NCBI RefSeq assembly: GCF_019355395.1
Contig: NZ_CP048829.1
Location: forward strand, 2,769,001 to 2,833,000
From: Chordicoccus furentiruminis
GTDB taxonomy: Bacteria > Bacillota > Clostridia > Lachnospirales > Lachnospiraceae
Length of the DNA: 64,000 nucleotides
Direction of reading: 5' to 3'
Shown: piece after piece, positions 9,698 to 18,207 of the stretch
Layout of the letters: each line of letters opens with the position of its first letter
How positions within the stretch are numbered: the stretch's first letter is position 1
Position numbers and translations under genes: made by a program
Notes under the pieces: generated by a model
Database searches by the model: none
What the model saw: the letters and a program-made list of their open reading frames with translations, nothing else
Told to the model about the DNA's origin: nothing

Positions 9698-9925
9698 ATG
9701 GATCAGATCATTTCAATTCTGGAGGGGATTCGTCCGGGTGTCGATTATGAGACGGAAGACGAGCTGATTGACGACGGCATCCTGACCTCATTCGACGTGA
9801 TGACACTGGTCAACGAGCTCAACGAGGCTTTCGGGATTGAGATCGGGATGGAGGACATGGTGCCGGAGAATTTCAATTCGGTGGAAGCGATCGAGGAACT
9901 CGTGAAGAGTCTCGGAGAGGATTAG
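9698..9925 (+). CDS. Orphan acyl carrier protein-like (phosphopantetheine-binding) protein
   Basis: A 75-residue acidic helical protein. ATG 9698 follows AGGAGG. The segment DDGILTSFDVMTLV aligns with the DSL region of carrier proteins, with the Ser of TSFD as the expected phosphopantetheine site. The overall pattern is closest to D-alanyl carrier protein (DltC)-like or biosynthetic carriers rather than fatty-acid ACP. No adenylation, MBOAT or synthase gene is adjacent, so its partner is unknown. A hairpin follows it. Confidence 0.75.
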   Translation: MDQIISILEGIRPGVDYETEDELIDDGILTSFDVMTLVNELNEAFGIEIGMEDMVPENFNSVEAIEELVKSLGED

Positions 9926-9949
9926 CTTCCTGCAGTATCTGACTGATTC

Positions 9950-9974
9950 GGCCGCCGGTCTTGTACCGGCGGCC
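9950..9974 (+). terminator. Hairpin after the carrier protein gene
   Basis: GGCCGCCGGT and ACCGGCGGCC form a perfect 10-bp stem around CTTGT, 25 bases after the stop. There is no T-run. Confidence 0.5.
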
Positions 9975-10003
9975 GTGCGTATCCGGTGAGAAAGACTGAG
10001 GAG

Positions 10004-11140
10004 ATGATGGAGAGAAGAGGAAGGCTTCGCATCTTGGCGGCTGCTGTTCTGGCGCTGCTTGTTCTGCTGCCGGGCGCTCTGCCGGCGGGAGCCGCCGTCC
10101 AGCGGCTGCGCTTCAGCCGTTCCGCCGAGACGGTGGGACTTCACAGCGTGAATCAGCTCACGCTGGCCCAGATCCCCCGCGGATACAGCCGGCGTTCTCT
10201 GGTCTGGAAGAGCAGCCGGCCGGATATCGCCTATGTGACAAGGCAGGGCGTCCTCTACGGGAAGAGAGCAGGCAAGGCCACTGTGACCGTGCGGACGGGC
10301 AACGGCCGGTACCGCGCAAGGCTCAGCGTCAGGGTTAACGACTATTATGCTGCCCGGCTGCTGCCCGTCGATGTGGGGAAAAAGCCGGCGCGGACGAAGA
10401 AGACGACGCCGGCGGTGCAGATCCCGGAGGGGGCCGGCGTCTACAACAGCCTGCTGTACCGTCTCTGGAAGAACAACACGGTGGTTGTCTACCAGTTCAG
10501 TTCGATGAGGCGGATCGGCCAGTTCAGCGCCGTTACCGGCCACGGCAACAACGTGCAGTTCGATACAGCGAAGACCGGGCGGGGATCATCCTTCGTCTAC
10601 GCTTACATCAACGCGTGGACCAATCCGACGAAGCTGTACTATGTGAAGCTCTCAAAGTCCGGTGCCAAACCGGTGCGGACCGTCATCCTTCCGACCAGCG
10701 CATCCGGGTACTACGGCGAGCAGGTGCTGGATTCGGATCATCAGATTCTCTATTCCATCGGCTATACGCAGAAGTCCTGGCGGAAGCAGCTGAGCGGAGA
10801 GAGGATGGTCGTCAGCAAATGGAATCTGAAGACTCTGAAGAAGAACCGGGACGGCACTTATACGCCGAGACGGATCACCTCGTGGACGGTTCCGTTCATT
10901 CCGACGCTGCAGGGTTCCGCTTACCGGAAGGGGAAACTGTATATCCTTTCCTCGACGCCGAACGTCTATCAGACGAAACTCTATGTGCTGGACACAGCGT
11001 CGAAGAAGGTGAGTTTTACATACAGGAAATTCCCTGATGCGATCCGGAACTCGGAAGCGGAGCAGGTCTTCTTTTACAAAGACAAGCTTTATCTGGCGAA
11101 CTGGAACCATATCTGGCAGCTGAATCTGAATCTCGACTGA
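10004..11140 (+). CDS. Secreted protein with an N-terminal bacterial Ig-like (BIG2) domain
   Basis: About 378 residues beginning with a Sec signal peptide: ERRGRLR, then a hydrophobic run of Ala, Leu and Val ending near PAGAA. Residues from about 35 to 110 look like a BIG2 Ig-like domain (LVWKSSRPDIAYVTRQGVL, then GKATVTV). The rest is Tyr/Ser/Lys-rich with repeated blade-like segments such as GKLYILSS and DKLYLAN, suggesting a beta-propeller or surface-binding role. The start is uncertain: ATG 10004 and ATG 10007 follow GAGGAG closely, and a GTG at 9986 has no ribosome site. I cannot assign a ligand. Confidence 0.7.
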   Translation: MMERRGRLRILAAAVLALLVLLPGALPAGAAVQRLRFSRSAETVGLHSVNQLTLAQIPRGYSRRSLVWKSSRPDIAYVTRQGVLYGKRAGKATVTVRTGNGRYRARLSVRVNDYYAARLLPVDVGKKPARTKKTTPAVQIPEGAGVYNSLLYRLWKNNTVVVYQFSSMRRIGQFSAVTGHGNNVQFDTAKTGRGSSFVYAYINAWTNPTKLYYVKLSKSGAKPVRTVILPTSASGYYGEQVLDSDHQILYSIGYTQKSWRKQLSGERMVVSKWNLKTLKKNRDGTYTPRRITSWTVPFIPTLQGSAYRKGKLYILSSTPNVYQTKLYVLDTASKKVSFTYRKFPDAIRNSEAEQVFFYKDKLYLANWNHIWQLNLNLD

Positions 11141-11168
11141 GAGCGGAAAATGGAAGAAAGGAGCGGAC

Positions 11169-11507
11169 ATGAAGCTGAAATCCGAAGTGGTAAGAGAAGA
11201 GAGAAAAGCGGGAGGCGAAGGGACGACCGTGATCGAAAAGCTGCTCGCGAAGGAGCAGCTGCGCGACAGGTGCGGGATGTTCAGCCGGGTGACGCTGAAC
11301 CCGGGGTGCTCGATCGGCGTTCACACCCATCACGGAAACACGGAGACGTATTATATCCTCAGCGGAGAAGGCACCTATACGGACGACGGCGAGACCTATC
11401 CGGTCCGTCCGGGCGACATCACCTTCTGTCCGGAGGGGCATTCACACGGGCTCGCCTGTGCGGGCAGCGAACCGCTGATCTTTATGGCGCTTATCATCAA
11501 CACTTGA
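11169..11507 (+). CDS. Small cupin-domain protein
   Basis: A 112-residue single-domain cupin. ATG 11169 follows AAAGGAG. Cupin motif 1 reads GVHTHHGNTETYYILSGEG (two His, one Glu), and motif 2 is PGDITFCPEGHSHG with the last metal His, so a metal site is intact. Such stand-alone cupins are isomerases, dioxygenases or sensors, and nothing in the sequence selects among these. It ends 16 bases before the serine hydrolase start and is likely cotranscribed with it. Confidence 0.85.
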   Translation: MKLKSEVVREERKAGGEGTTVIEKLLAKEQLRDRCGMFSRVTLNPGCSIGVHTHHGNTETYYILSGEGTYTDDGETYPVRPGDITFCPEGHSHGLACAGSEPLIFMALIINT

Positions 11508-11523
11508 AACTGAGGTGAACGGT

Positions 11524-13293
11524 ATGCCAGGCTTCAGCTACGCATATTTGCAGCTGCTTTTCAAGATTTTAGCGAGGCAGACGGGACAGATCAGCAAGGT
11601 GGAGTTCGTTCCGCAGAAGCCTCACTACCGGAATCTTGCGGAGCGTCAGCCTTTTCCGAGGGCGACGCCGGAATCCCAGGGCGTCTCGTCACTGCATCTG
11701 AAGGAATATCTCGAGGCGCTGGCCGACGACGGGGAGGCGAACCCGCATCACGCCATCGTGATCCGTCACGGAAAAATCATCGCGGAATGCAGCTACGCTC
11801 CCTATGAGAACGGCATGTGGCATATCACGCATTCGATGTGCAAATCCGTGACCGGAATGGCGGTGGGCTTTGCGATTGAAGAAGGACTGCTGACTCTGGA
11901 CGAGAAGATCGGCGATATTTTCCCCCAGTATGTGAAGCTGCTTGCGAGGCTCAGCCGGAAGGACGTCACCATCGAGAATCTGCTCGATATGACCAGCGGC
12001 GTGAGCTTCACCGAATCAGGCGCCATCACGGGCAATGACTGGCGGACCGGCTTTATGTCATCCTCCTTCCGGTCGGAACCCGGGACGAAATTCGAGTACA
12101 ACAGCATGAACTCGTACATGCTTTCCGCAGCGATTCAGGAGAAGACCGGCATGACGATGTTCGACTACCTGAAGCCGCGCCTCTTCGATCCGCTGGGGAT
12201 CGACGAGGTGTTCTGGGAGCGATGCCCGCAGGGTATCACCAAAGGCGGATGGGGGATGTTCATTCGGCCGGAGGACGCCTGCAAGCTCGGACAGCTCTAT
12301 CTTGACGGAGGACGCTGGAAGGGAAAGCAGATTCTGCCGACTTCCTGGGTCAAGGCAAGCACTTCGCCGCACGTGGACAACGGAAAGTTCGGCTACGGGT
12401 ATCAGATCTGGATGGAGGAACGGCCGGGAGGCTTCGCGTTCAACGGCCTGTTCGGTCAGGATGTGGTCTGTTATCCGGATCTGGACATGATCGTGATGAT
12501 CAACGCGGGCAACCGTGAGATGACGCAGAGCGGAAGCCTCACGGAGATCATGCGGCGCTTTTTCGGCATCAACTACCATCCCTCGGATGAACCGCTTCCG
12601 GAGGATCCGGAGGGGCAGAAGGCGCTGGCCGAGTGCATCCGGTCCTTCGGAGCCGGCCATCCGGCCGCCGTGCGCACTTTCCGGGAAAGGCTCGGACTTT
12701 CCGGCGCGGAAGCATGCGCGATCACGCCGGGTGAACTGGCTGGCGCGCTCAAGGGCAGGGTGTATGAGATGGACAAGTGCCAGGTCGGCCTCTTTCCGCT
12801 GATCTGTCAGGTGATGCACAACAATTTCACCGACGGAATCAGCCGGATCGGTTTCGACGAGATGGACGGCCATCTCTTCCTTCAGCTTTATGAAGGACCG
12901 GAGATTCACCACATTCGCGTCGGCTTCGACCGGCCCGAGAAAAGCGAGATCCTGCTTCACGGCGAACCCTATTACGTCGGGACGCTCGGACGGGTCGCTA
13001 CGGATGAGGATGAACGGGCTGTACTGGTGCTGAACATCTCTTTCATCGAAGAAGCCTGCAGCCGTGAGCTGCGGCTGTATTTCCATGATGATGAGATCGA
13101 GCTGCGCGCGGACGAGACGCCGGGCAACGCGGTGATCGAGGATGTACTTACCTATACGGCGGAGCCGGGAGACCTTCTGAAGCTGCCTTTCGGGCGGGCC
13201 CTGATGGAGAGCGGTGGGATGGATCTGATGCAGATTGCGGTGCAGTCGGCGATCCATCCGACTGTGCACGGGCACCGGGTGAAATCACTTTGA
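11524..13293 (+). CDS. Beta-lactamase-family (class C/serine hydrolase) protein
   Basis: A 589-residue penicillin-binding-protein-like hydrolase. ATG 11524 is six bases after GAGGTG; a GTG at 11515 lies inside that site. The active-site SxxK is HSMCKSVTG, the second motif is YNS in FEYNSMNSYML, and GFAFNGLFGQD may supply the third. The family includes esterases, peptidases and lactamases. About 200 extra C-terminal residues form an all-beta region resembling the accessory domain of such hydrolases. No signal peptide or membrane anchor is evident, suggesting a cytoplasmic enzyme. The substrate is unknown. Confidence 0.85.
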   Translation: MPGFSYAYLQLLFKILARQTGQISKVEFVPQKPHYRNLAERQPFPRATPESQGVSSLHLKEYLEALADDGEANPHHAIVIRHGKIIAECSYAPYENGMWHITHSMCKSVTGMAVGFAIEEGLLTLDEKIGDIFPQYVKLLARLSRKDVTIENLLDMTSGVSFTESGAITGNDWRTGFMSSSFRSEPGTKFEYNSMNSYMLSAAIQEKTGMTMFDYLKPRLFDPLGIDEVFWERCPQGITKGGWGMFIRPEDACKLGQLYLDGGRWKGKQILPTSWVKASTSPHVDNGKFGYGYQIWMEERPGGFAFNGLFGQDVVCYPDLDMIVMINAGNREMTQSGSLTEIMRRFFGINYHPSDEPLPEDPEGQKALAECIRSFGAGHPAAVRTFRERLGLSGAEACAITPGELAGALKGRVYEMDKCQVGLFPLICQVMHNNFTDGISRIGFDEMDGHLFLQLYEGPEIHHIRVGFDRPEKSEILLHGEPYYVGTLGRVATDEDERAVLVLNISFIEEACSRELRLYFHDDEIELRADETPGNAVIEDVLTYTAEPGDLLKLPFGRALMESGGMDLMQIAVQSAIHPTVHGHRVKSL

Positions 13294-13346
13294 ATGATCT
13301 CCCCGGCGTGAACCGCGCATGACATTGGCGGAAACGGAGCGGACGG

Positions 13347-13823
13347 ATGGAAGAGAAGCTGACTCACTTTGATGACAGGGGCGACGCGATTATGGTCGAC
13401 GTCTCCGGGAAAAAGGAGACGGAGCGGACGGCTCATGCGACAGGCGTGATCGAGGTCAGTCCCGTGGTCCTGAAGGCGGTTCTGGAAGGCAGCGTGAGGA
13501 AAGGGGACGTGCTGGGCGTCGCCCGGCTGGCGGGTATCATGGCGCTCAAGCGAACCTTTGAGCTGATCCCGCTCTGTCATGTTCTGCCGCTGGATGCCTG
13601 CCGGATCACATTTGAACCGGATCAGGAGGCGTCTCAGATCCGCTGCGACTGCTTTGTCTCCTGTCACGGGCGGACCGGCGTGGAGATGGAAGCGATGGTT
13701 GGAGCGTCGACGGCCTTGCTGACGATCTACGACATGTGCAAGGCGATTGACAAGCGGATGGTGATCCGCGAGGTTCATCTGGTGACGAAGACCGGAGGAA
13801 AATCGGGGGATTTCAATTTCTGA
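13347..13823 (+). CDS. moaC: Cyclic pyranopterin monophosphate synthase MoaC
   Basis: A 158-residue enzyme acting with MoaA to convert GTP into cyclic pyranopterin monophosphate, the first step of molybdenum cofactor synthesis. Family signatures include MVDVSGKKETERTA near the start, GVARLAGIMALKRT, LIPLCHVLPL, and GVEMEAMVGAS with the catalytic Lys of DMCKAIDK. It is four bases upstream of moaA. The xdhD-type hydroxylase in this window is an obvious consumer of the cofactor. Confidence 0.96.
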   Translation: MEEKLTHFDDRGDAIMVDVSGKKETERTAHATGVIEVSPVVLKAVLEGSVRKGDVLGVARLAGIMALKRTFELIPLCHVLPLDACRITFEPDQEASQIRCDCFVSCHGRTGVEMEAMVGASTALLTIYDMCKAIDKRMVIREVHLVTKTGGKSGDFNF

Positions 13824-13827
13824 CAGA

Positions 13828-14820
13828 ATGAAAGACGGATACGGAAGGACAATCTCATATCTGAGAATTTCGGTCACAGACCGGTGCAACGAGCGCTGCC
13901 TCTACTGTATGCCGGCCGAAGGCATCCGGCCTGTGCGTCACGGGGATCTGCTCTCCTTCGAGGAGATTGAAAGAGTGGTGAAGGCGGCAGCGGGACTCGG
14001 GATCCGTGATGTCCGTCTGACCGGAGGGGAGCCGTGTGTCCGGCGGAACCTGCCCGTGCTCGTGCGGAAGATTGCCGGAGTGTCTGGTATCAATTCGGTA
14101 TCGATGACGACAAACGGAACGTTGCTTGCGCCGCTCATGCAGCCTCTGTACGAGGCGGGGCTGAGTTCCGTGAACCTCTCCCTCGATACGCTGGACGAGA
14201 CGTTTTATGCGCGCCTTACCCGGACCGGCCGTCTTCAGGACGCGCTGGACGGACTTGAATCCGCCTGTGCGTATCCCGACGTCACGGTTAAAATCGATAC
14301 CGTGCTCACCGGTCGCGCAGAGCAGAAACTGACGGACGTGGCTCTTCTCGCGAAAGAAAGGCCTGTACATGTCCGGTTCATTGAGCTGATGCCGATCGGA
14401 CTCGGCCGTACGTTTGCCGGTGCCGGGGGCGTGAAAAGCGCGGAAGAGGCGGAACGTGTCCTTACGGAGAAGTTCGGTCCGCCGGAAAGGGAGCCGGACT
14501 TCAGACCCGGTCACGGACCGGCCGTCTACGTCCGTTATCCCGGCTTTCAGGGAAGGATCGGTTTCATCGCGGCGGTAAGTCACCGCTTCTGCAGCCGATG
14601 CAACCGTCTGAGACTGACATCGGAGGGGTTTCTGAAGACCTGCCTTCAGTACGCGGACGGGACGGAGCTGCGTCCGCTGCTCAGAGACCCGAGCATGACG
14701 GACGCGGATCTTGAAAGGGCAGTCCGGGAGGCCATTCTGAACAAACCGAAGGAACACCGGTTTTACGAAAGCATGATTGAGCATGAGGAACAGGCGGACA
14801 TGAATCAGATCGGCGGCTGA
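13828..14820 (+). CDS. moaA: GTP 3',8-cyclase MoaA (radical SAM)
   Basis: A 330-residue radical SAM enzyme. The N-terminal cluster motif is CNERCLYC (C20, C24, C27), followed by the SAM motif TGGEPC. The second cluster, characteristic of MoaA, lies in FCSRCNRLRLTSEGFLKTCL. The C-terminal tail MNQIGG with its double Gly is needed for activity in known MoaA proteins. It starts four bases after moaC with no clear ribosome site, so translation is probably coupled. An intrinsic terminator follows directly. Confidence 0.96.
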   Translation: MKDGYGRTISYLRISVTDRCNERCLYCMPAEGIRPVRHGDLLSFEEIERVVKAAAGLGIRDVRLTGGEPCVRRNLPVLVRKIAGVSGINSVSMTTNGTLLAPLMQPLYEAGLSSVNLSLDTLDETFYARLTRTGRLQDALDGLESACAYPDVTVKIDTVLTGRAEQKLTDVALLAKERPVHVRFIELMPIGLGRTFAGAGGVKSAEEAERVLTEKFGPPEREPDFRPGHGPAVYVRYPGFQGRIGFIAAVSHRFCSRCNRLRLTSEGFLKTCLQYADGTELRPLLRDPSMTDADLERAVREAILNKPKEHRFYESMIEHEEQADMNQIGG

Positions 14821-14836
14821 GGCCGCCGGTTTTTTT
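14811..14836 (+). terminator. Intrinsic terminator of moaCA
   Basis: CGGCGGC and GCCGCCG form a 7-bp stem whose loop is the moaA stop codon TGA plus G, followed by seven T residues. Confidence 0.85.
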
Positions 14837-14899
14837 GCTGTTCACCGGTATGGTTTTGCAGCGGGAACTCACGGACGTGAAGCTTTGAGCCGGGCGGGA

Positions 14900-15577
14900 T
14901 CAGCGCCGGATTTCCTTCGAACGGCGGATCGCGGCTGCGGCTGCCTCCACAGTTGCTTCCTCCGCCGCGCCGTCCCGGATCAGATAGAGGCGGTCGGAGA
15001 ACTGCATTTCCTCAATATCGTGCGTGGAGAGGATGATCATCCCGCCTCTGGCGCGGAACGCATCCAGATAATCATAGATGATGCCTCTGTGATAGAGATC
15101 CAGAGCGGCGGTGGGTTCGTCCATGATGAGAACCGGAGGCTCATTGGCAAGCGCGCAGGCGATGGCCAGGCGCCTTTTCATACCGCCGGAGAGCCTTGAG
15201 ACACGGGTTTTCAGGATGTCCTGAAGCTCCAGAGCACGGACGGTTTCTTCATCGCCGGTCACGGGATGCCCGCTCCAGAGCCTCAGATTGTCCCAGACGG
15301 TCAGCTCCTCGAGAAGCGGGTTTGTCTGCGGTACGTAGCCGATCAGTTCACCGAAAGCGCTCCGGTCTTTCAGAAGATCCCGCCCGAAAAGAGTGAGACG
15401 GCCGGAGTCCGGGCGGTCGACGCCGGCGAGAATCCGGAAAAGCGTGCTCTTGCCGATGCCGTTCCGTCCGGCGATCCCGACGCAGGTGCCTTTGACAGCG
15501 GTAAGCGTAACGTCCGTCAGCACCCGATTCTTTCCGTAACGGCGGGTCAGGTGACGCACTTCAAATGTATTGTCCAT
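14900..15577 (-). CDS. ABC transporter ATP-binding protein (ABC-2 export type)
   Basis: A 225-residue ATPase with Walker A GRNGIGKS, signature LSGGMKRR, Walker B VLIMDEPTAALD and the switch His in STHD. It resembles ATPases of drug, lantibiotic or polymer exporters. It is the last gene of a minus-strand operon, starting 12 bases after the preceding permease gene. An AAAGGA site precedes the ATG. Energises the two permeases upstream; the cargo is unknown. Confidence 0.92.
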   Translation of the reverse strand: MDNTFEVRHLTRRYGKNRVLTDVTLTAVKGTCVGIAGRNGIGKSTLFRILAGVDRPDSGRLTLFGRDLLKDRSAFGELIGYVPQTNPLLEELTVWDNLRLWSGHPVTGDEETVRALELQDILKTRVSRLSGGMKRRLAIACALANEPPVLIMDEPTAALDLYHRGIIYDYLDAFRARGGMIILSTHDIEEMQFSDRLYLIRDGAAEEATVEAAAAAIRRSKEIRR

Positions 15578-15589
15578 CGTGATTTCCTT

Positions 15590-16717
15590 TCAGAGAGCGC
15601 CGGAGAGATAAGCGTACCATGTGTCCGGCAGCAGGAACCGCAGCGAGCGAAAGCTTTTCGTCAGAATGCCGGCGGCGGTGAGGTCGGACGCCATCAGTAC
15701 TGAAGCGAGGAGAAGCAGCGCGACGATCGTGAAGAGACAGATCGTTTCATTCCGGAACAGCGAGGCAAAGACAGCCGCCCACACCGCCGTCAGAGGAACG
15801 CCCGCTGCCAGCGCCAGCAAAAGGCGCGGCAGCGCTGAGAGAGGCAGCGTCCCGGAGATGAGAAGCAGCGCATCCGTCATCATCGTGAAAATGAGGAGAG
15901 GAAGCAGGATATCCGTCACGGCGAAGACCCGGGCCGCGCCACTGGAGAGCGCCGATCGGAAGGCCTGGTACCCGGGAGCGAACCGGCCGGCGGCGAAGAA
16001 GAGCGCAGCGCCGAAGATCAGAACCGCCGCGGCCCGGCCGGATGTGCGGGCGCGGGCCGTCCGCTGATTCTCCGCGCTATCCCGGTTCTCCGTGTAGGCT
16101 TCTCCTTCATGCAGCGAACTGGCAGCGGTCAGTTCGCCGGTGCCGGCGTCCTCGAAGAAGACCTGCAGCACCGCGTCGCCGGAGGCGAGACTCCGGCTGG
16201 ACTCAAGCAGCGCCTGCTTTGCCTCCTCTGTGTTCTCCTTGAAGATCTGCCCCCGGTCACACTGGTCGGAAAGGAGCTGGTCCGAATATTTCGAGAGAAG
16301 GATCGTGAAAATCTCTTCCTTGACCGCCGACGCCTTGGTCGAGGCGGTGGAGACGACTGCGTCCGCGCAGGCGGTGAGATCGCCGGACTCCGCCGCCTGA
16401 TCCAGCCGGCTGTCCAGAATGAAACCGCAGTCCAGGCGGCCGGAGGCTACATCGTCAAAAAGGGCGGAGCGGTCGGTGTAGAGCCGGTAGCGGTAAACGG
16501 ACCGACCTCCGAGCAGTTCCTTCGTGATCGCGGAGGCATAGACGCCGCCGCTGTCCATCAGTCCGACCTCCGTGTTGGAGGCGTCCGGCAGAACGGCGGT
16601 TCCGACAAGGCGGAGCGTGATCAGTCCGAGCAGGAGCACGAACCAGAAGGACGGTTTCTTCAGACGGCGTTTCAGAAGAATGGCAAGAGAGCCCATCCGG
16701 ATGAGGCGGTCAGTCAT
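15590..16717 (-). CDS. ABC-2 type permease (second)
   Basis: A 375-residue membrane protein. ATG 16717 is chosen because GGAGGTG lies six bases upstream; a longer frame would begin inside that site. One N-terminal membrane helix (residues about 20-40) is followed by a long extracytoplasmic region and then about five C-terminal helices, the usual ABC-2/YhgE-like layout. It overlaps the end of the upstream permease gene by eight bases, so the two are translationally coupled and likely form a heterodimer with the 225-residue ATPase. Confidence 0.82.
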   Translation of the reverse strand: MTDRLIRMGSLAILLKRRLKKPSFWFVLLLGLITLRLVGTAVLPDASNTEVGLMDSGGVYASAITKELLGGRSVYRYRLYTDRSALFDDVASGRLDCGFILDSRLDQAAESGDLTACADAVVSTASTKASAVKEEIFTILLSKYSDQLLSDQCDRGQIFKENTEEAKQALLESSRSLASGDAVLQVFFEDAGTGELTAASSLHEGEAYTENRDSAENQRTARARTSGRAAAVLIFGAALFFAAGRFAPGYQAFRSALSSGAARVFAVTDILLPLLIFTMMTDALLLISGTLPLSALPRLLLALAAGVPLTAVWAAVFASLFRNETICLFTIVALLLLASVLMASDLTAAGILTKSFRSLRFLLPDTWYAYLSGAL

Positions 16718-18065
16718 GTCGTACACCTCCGATCCATGCGGGAATCAGAAAAGCGGCGGAGAGGGCGGCGCTCCATCCGAGCGCGTCGTTCATCGACCCG
16801 GAGGCCTCCGGCCAGAGAATCCGGCTCACCAGAAGCTGAACCAGATGAACAGGAGAGACGGAAGAGACGGAACGGAGAGCGTCCGGCAGATACGCGGTCG
16901 GAAGGAGACCACCGGAGACGACAAAGAGAAGCAGAACGAGTAGCAGCATGCCGAACGCGGCGGCCTGATCGGGCAGAAAGGTGTTGACGAGATGGATCCA
17001 TGAGGCCATCAGGCCTGCTGCAGCGAGGAGGAATGGGATTGAGCGCGGGAACGCGCGCAGTACTTCCGGAAGCGGAGAGCCCGCAGCCGCGGCCGAGGCA
17101 AGGTCTGTGCCCAGCAGGAGGAAAGTGCCGAAGACCAGGCAGGAGAAGAAGACAGCCAGAAGGCGCGCCGTCTCAAGCGCGGTGACGGAGGGACCGGAGC
17201 GGGCAAGCAGGCGGAGTACAGAGCGCTCTTCAGAGGTATAAAACGAGGAAAAGCCGACGCCGAAGAGGAAGAGCGCCGCGGTGACCGCGCTGACAAGGTA
17301 GAAGGCGGAGCCGGTCAGCGAACCGAAGGCGGATACGGAAACCTTGTTCCAGAGTGCTTCACGGTTCATGGCTGTCTTAAGGAAGAGGTCAAAGATCCGG
17401 TCGCCGATGGTGCCGGGATCCGTGACCAGCGTGTAAGTCTGTCCGGCCGCCATCGGGGCGTAAACCGCGCCTTCCACCGTGCGGATGATGCGGACGCCGG
17501 CGCTGACCAGAGAGGCGAAGAGATCCTTCTCCAGACCGGCCGCGCCGGCGCCGAGACGGATCAGCACCGGTGTGTTGGTCCCGTTGTTGATGTTGTCGTA
17601 GGTATCGGCGCTGATATAGATGACCGCGTCGAGGGAGCCGTCCGCAAGACCGGCCTCTGCTTCCTTCTGCTTTACAAAGGAGAAGGAGGCAAGCGTCTTC
17701 ACGGAGTCCATCTGGGAAACCAGCCGGACCGCGAGAGAGGTCATGGCGCCAGGCCGGGTGTCCTTCGGCGCGCTGCCGGATTCAGGGGCGGTTTCGGGAC
17801 TGTTTTCAGCGGCGGATTCCGCTGTACTTTCTGCGGCGTTCCCGCCCGGAGTCACCGTGATCGCCCGATCCGTTGTGACGATGCCGATCTGGGCTCTGGT
17901 GAGAGAGCCTCGTGATGACATCACAGCGAGAAAGACCGAGGTGGCCAGCACGACCGCTCCGGCGATGATCGCGATACTGACGGCAAAGAAGGGGATGAAT
18001 CTCATCCCCTTCTTTGTCTCGAGGAGCAGATAGTTCCTCCAAACCTTCATTTTTCCGGATTTCAT
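16710..18065 (-). CDS. ABC-2 type permease (first)
   Basis: A 451-residue membrane protein with the same layout as the next gene product: one N-terminal helix (FIPFFAVSIAIIAGAVVLATSV), about 200 extracytoplasmic residues including an acidic Ser/Glu/Ala-rich stretch, and six C-terminal helices. It is the first gene of the three-gene exporter operon. It lies downstream of the 486-residue secreted protein gene but is separated from it by a strong palindrome. Confidence 0.8.
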   Translation of the reverse strand: MKSGKMKVWRNYLLLETKKGMRFIPFFAVSIAIIAGAVVLATSVFLAVMSSRGSLTRAQIGIVTTDRAITVTPGGNAAESTAESAAENSPETAPESGSAPKDTRPGAMTSLAVRLVSQMDSVKTLASFSFVKQKEAEAGLADGSLDAVIYISADTYDNINNGTNTPVLIRLGAGAAGLEKDLFASLVSAGVRIIRTVEGAVYAPMAAGQTYTLVTDPGTIGDRIFDLFLKTAMNREALWNKVSVSAFGSLTGSAFYLVSAVTAALFLFGVGFSSFYTSEERSVLRLLARSGPSVTALETARLLAVFFSCLVFGTFLLLGTDLASAAAAGSPLPEVLRAFPRSIPFLLAAAGLMASWIHLVNTFLPDQAAAFGMLLLVLLLFVVSGGLLPTAYLPDALRSVSSVSPVHLVQLLVSRILWPEASGSMNDALGWSAALSAAFLIPAWIGGVRHD

Positions 18066-18079
18066 ACCAGTCCTCAGAC

Positions 18080-18115
18080 GGGAAAACGGCGCGGACGCGT
18101 CCGCGCCGTTTTCCC
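18080..18115 (-). terminator. 36-bp perfect palindromic terminator
   Basis: GGGAAAACGGCGCGGACG (18080-18097) is followed immediately by its exact reverse complement. The GC core flanked by AAAA/TTTT makes it a terminator readable on both strands. It separates the secreted-protein gene from the ABC operon. Confidence 0.75.
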
Positions 18116-18207
18116 GCTTTCATTCCGGGCAGCAGTCTGTCCGGCTGAGCCGGTCCGCTGCCATGCTCTGCATAGAGCGGCCGGACTGTGCGCAGCGGTC
18201 GGAACGG

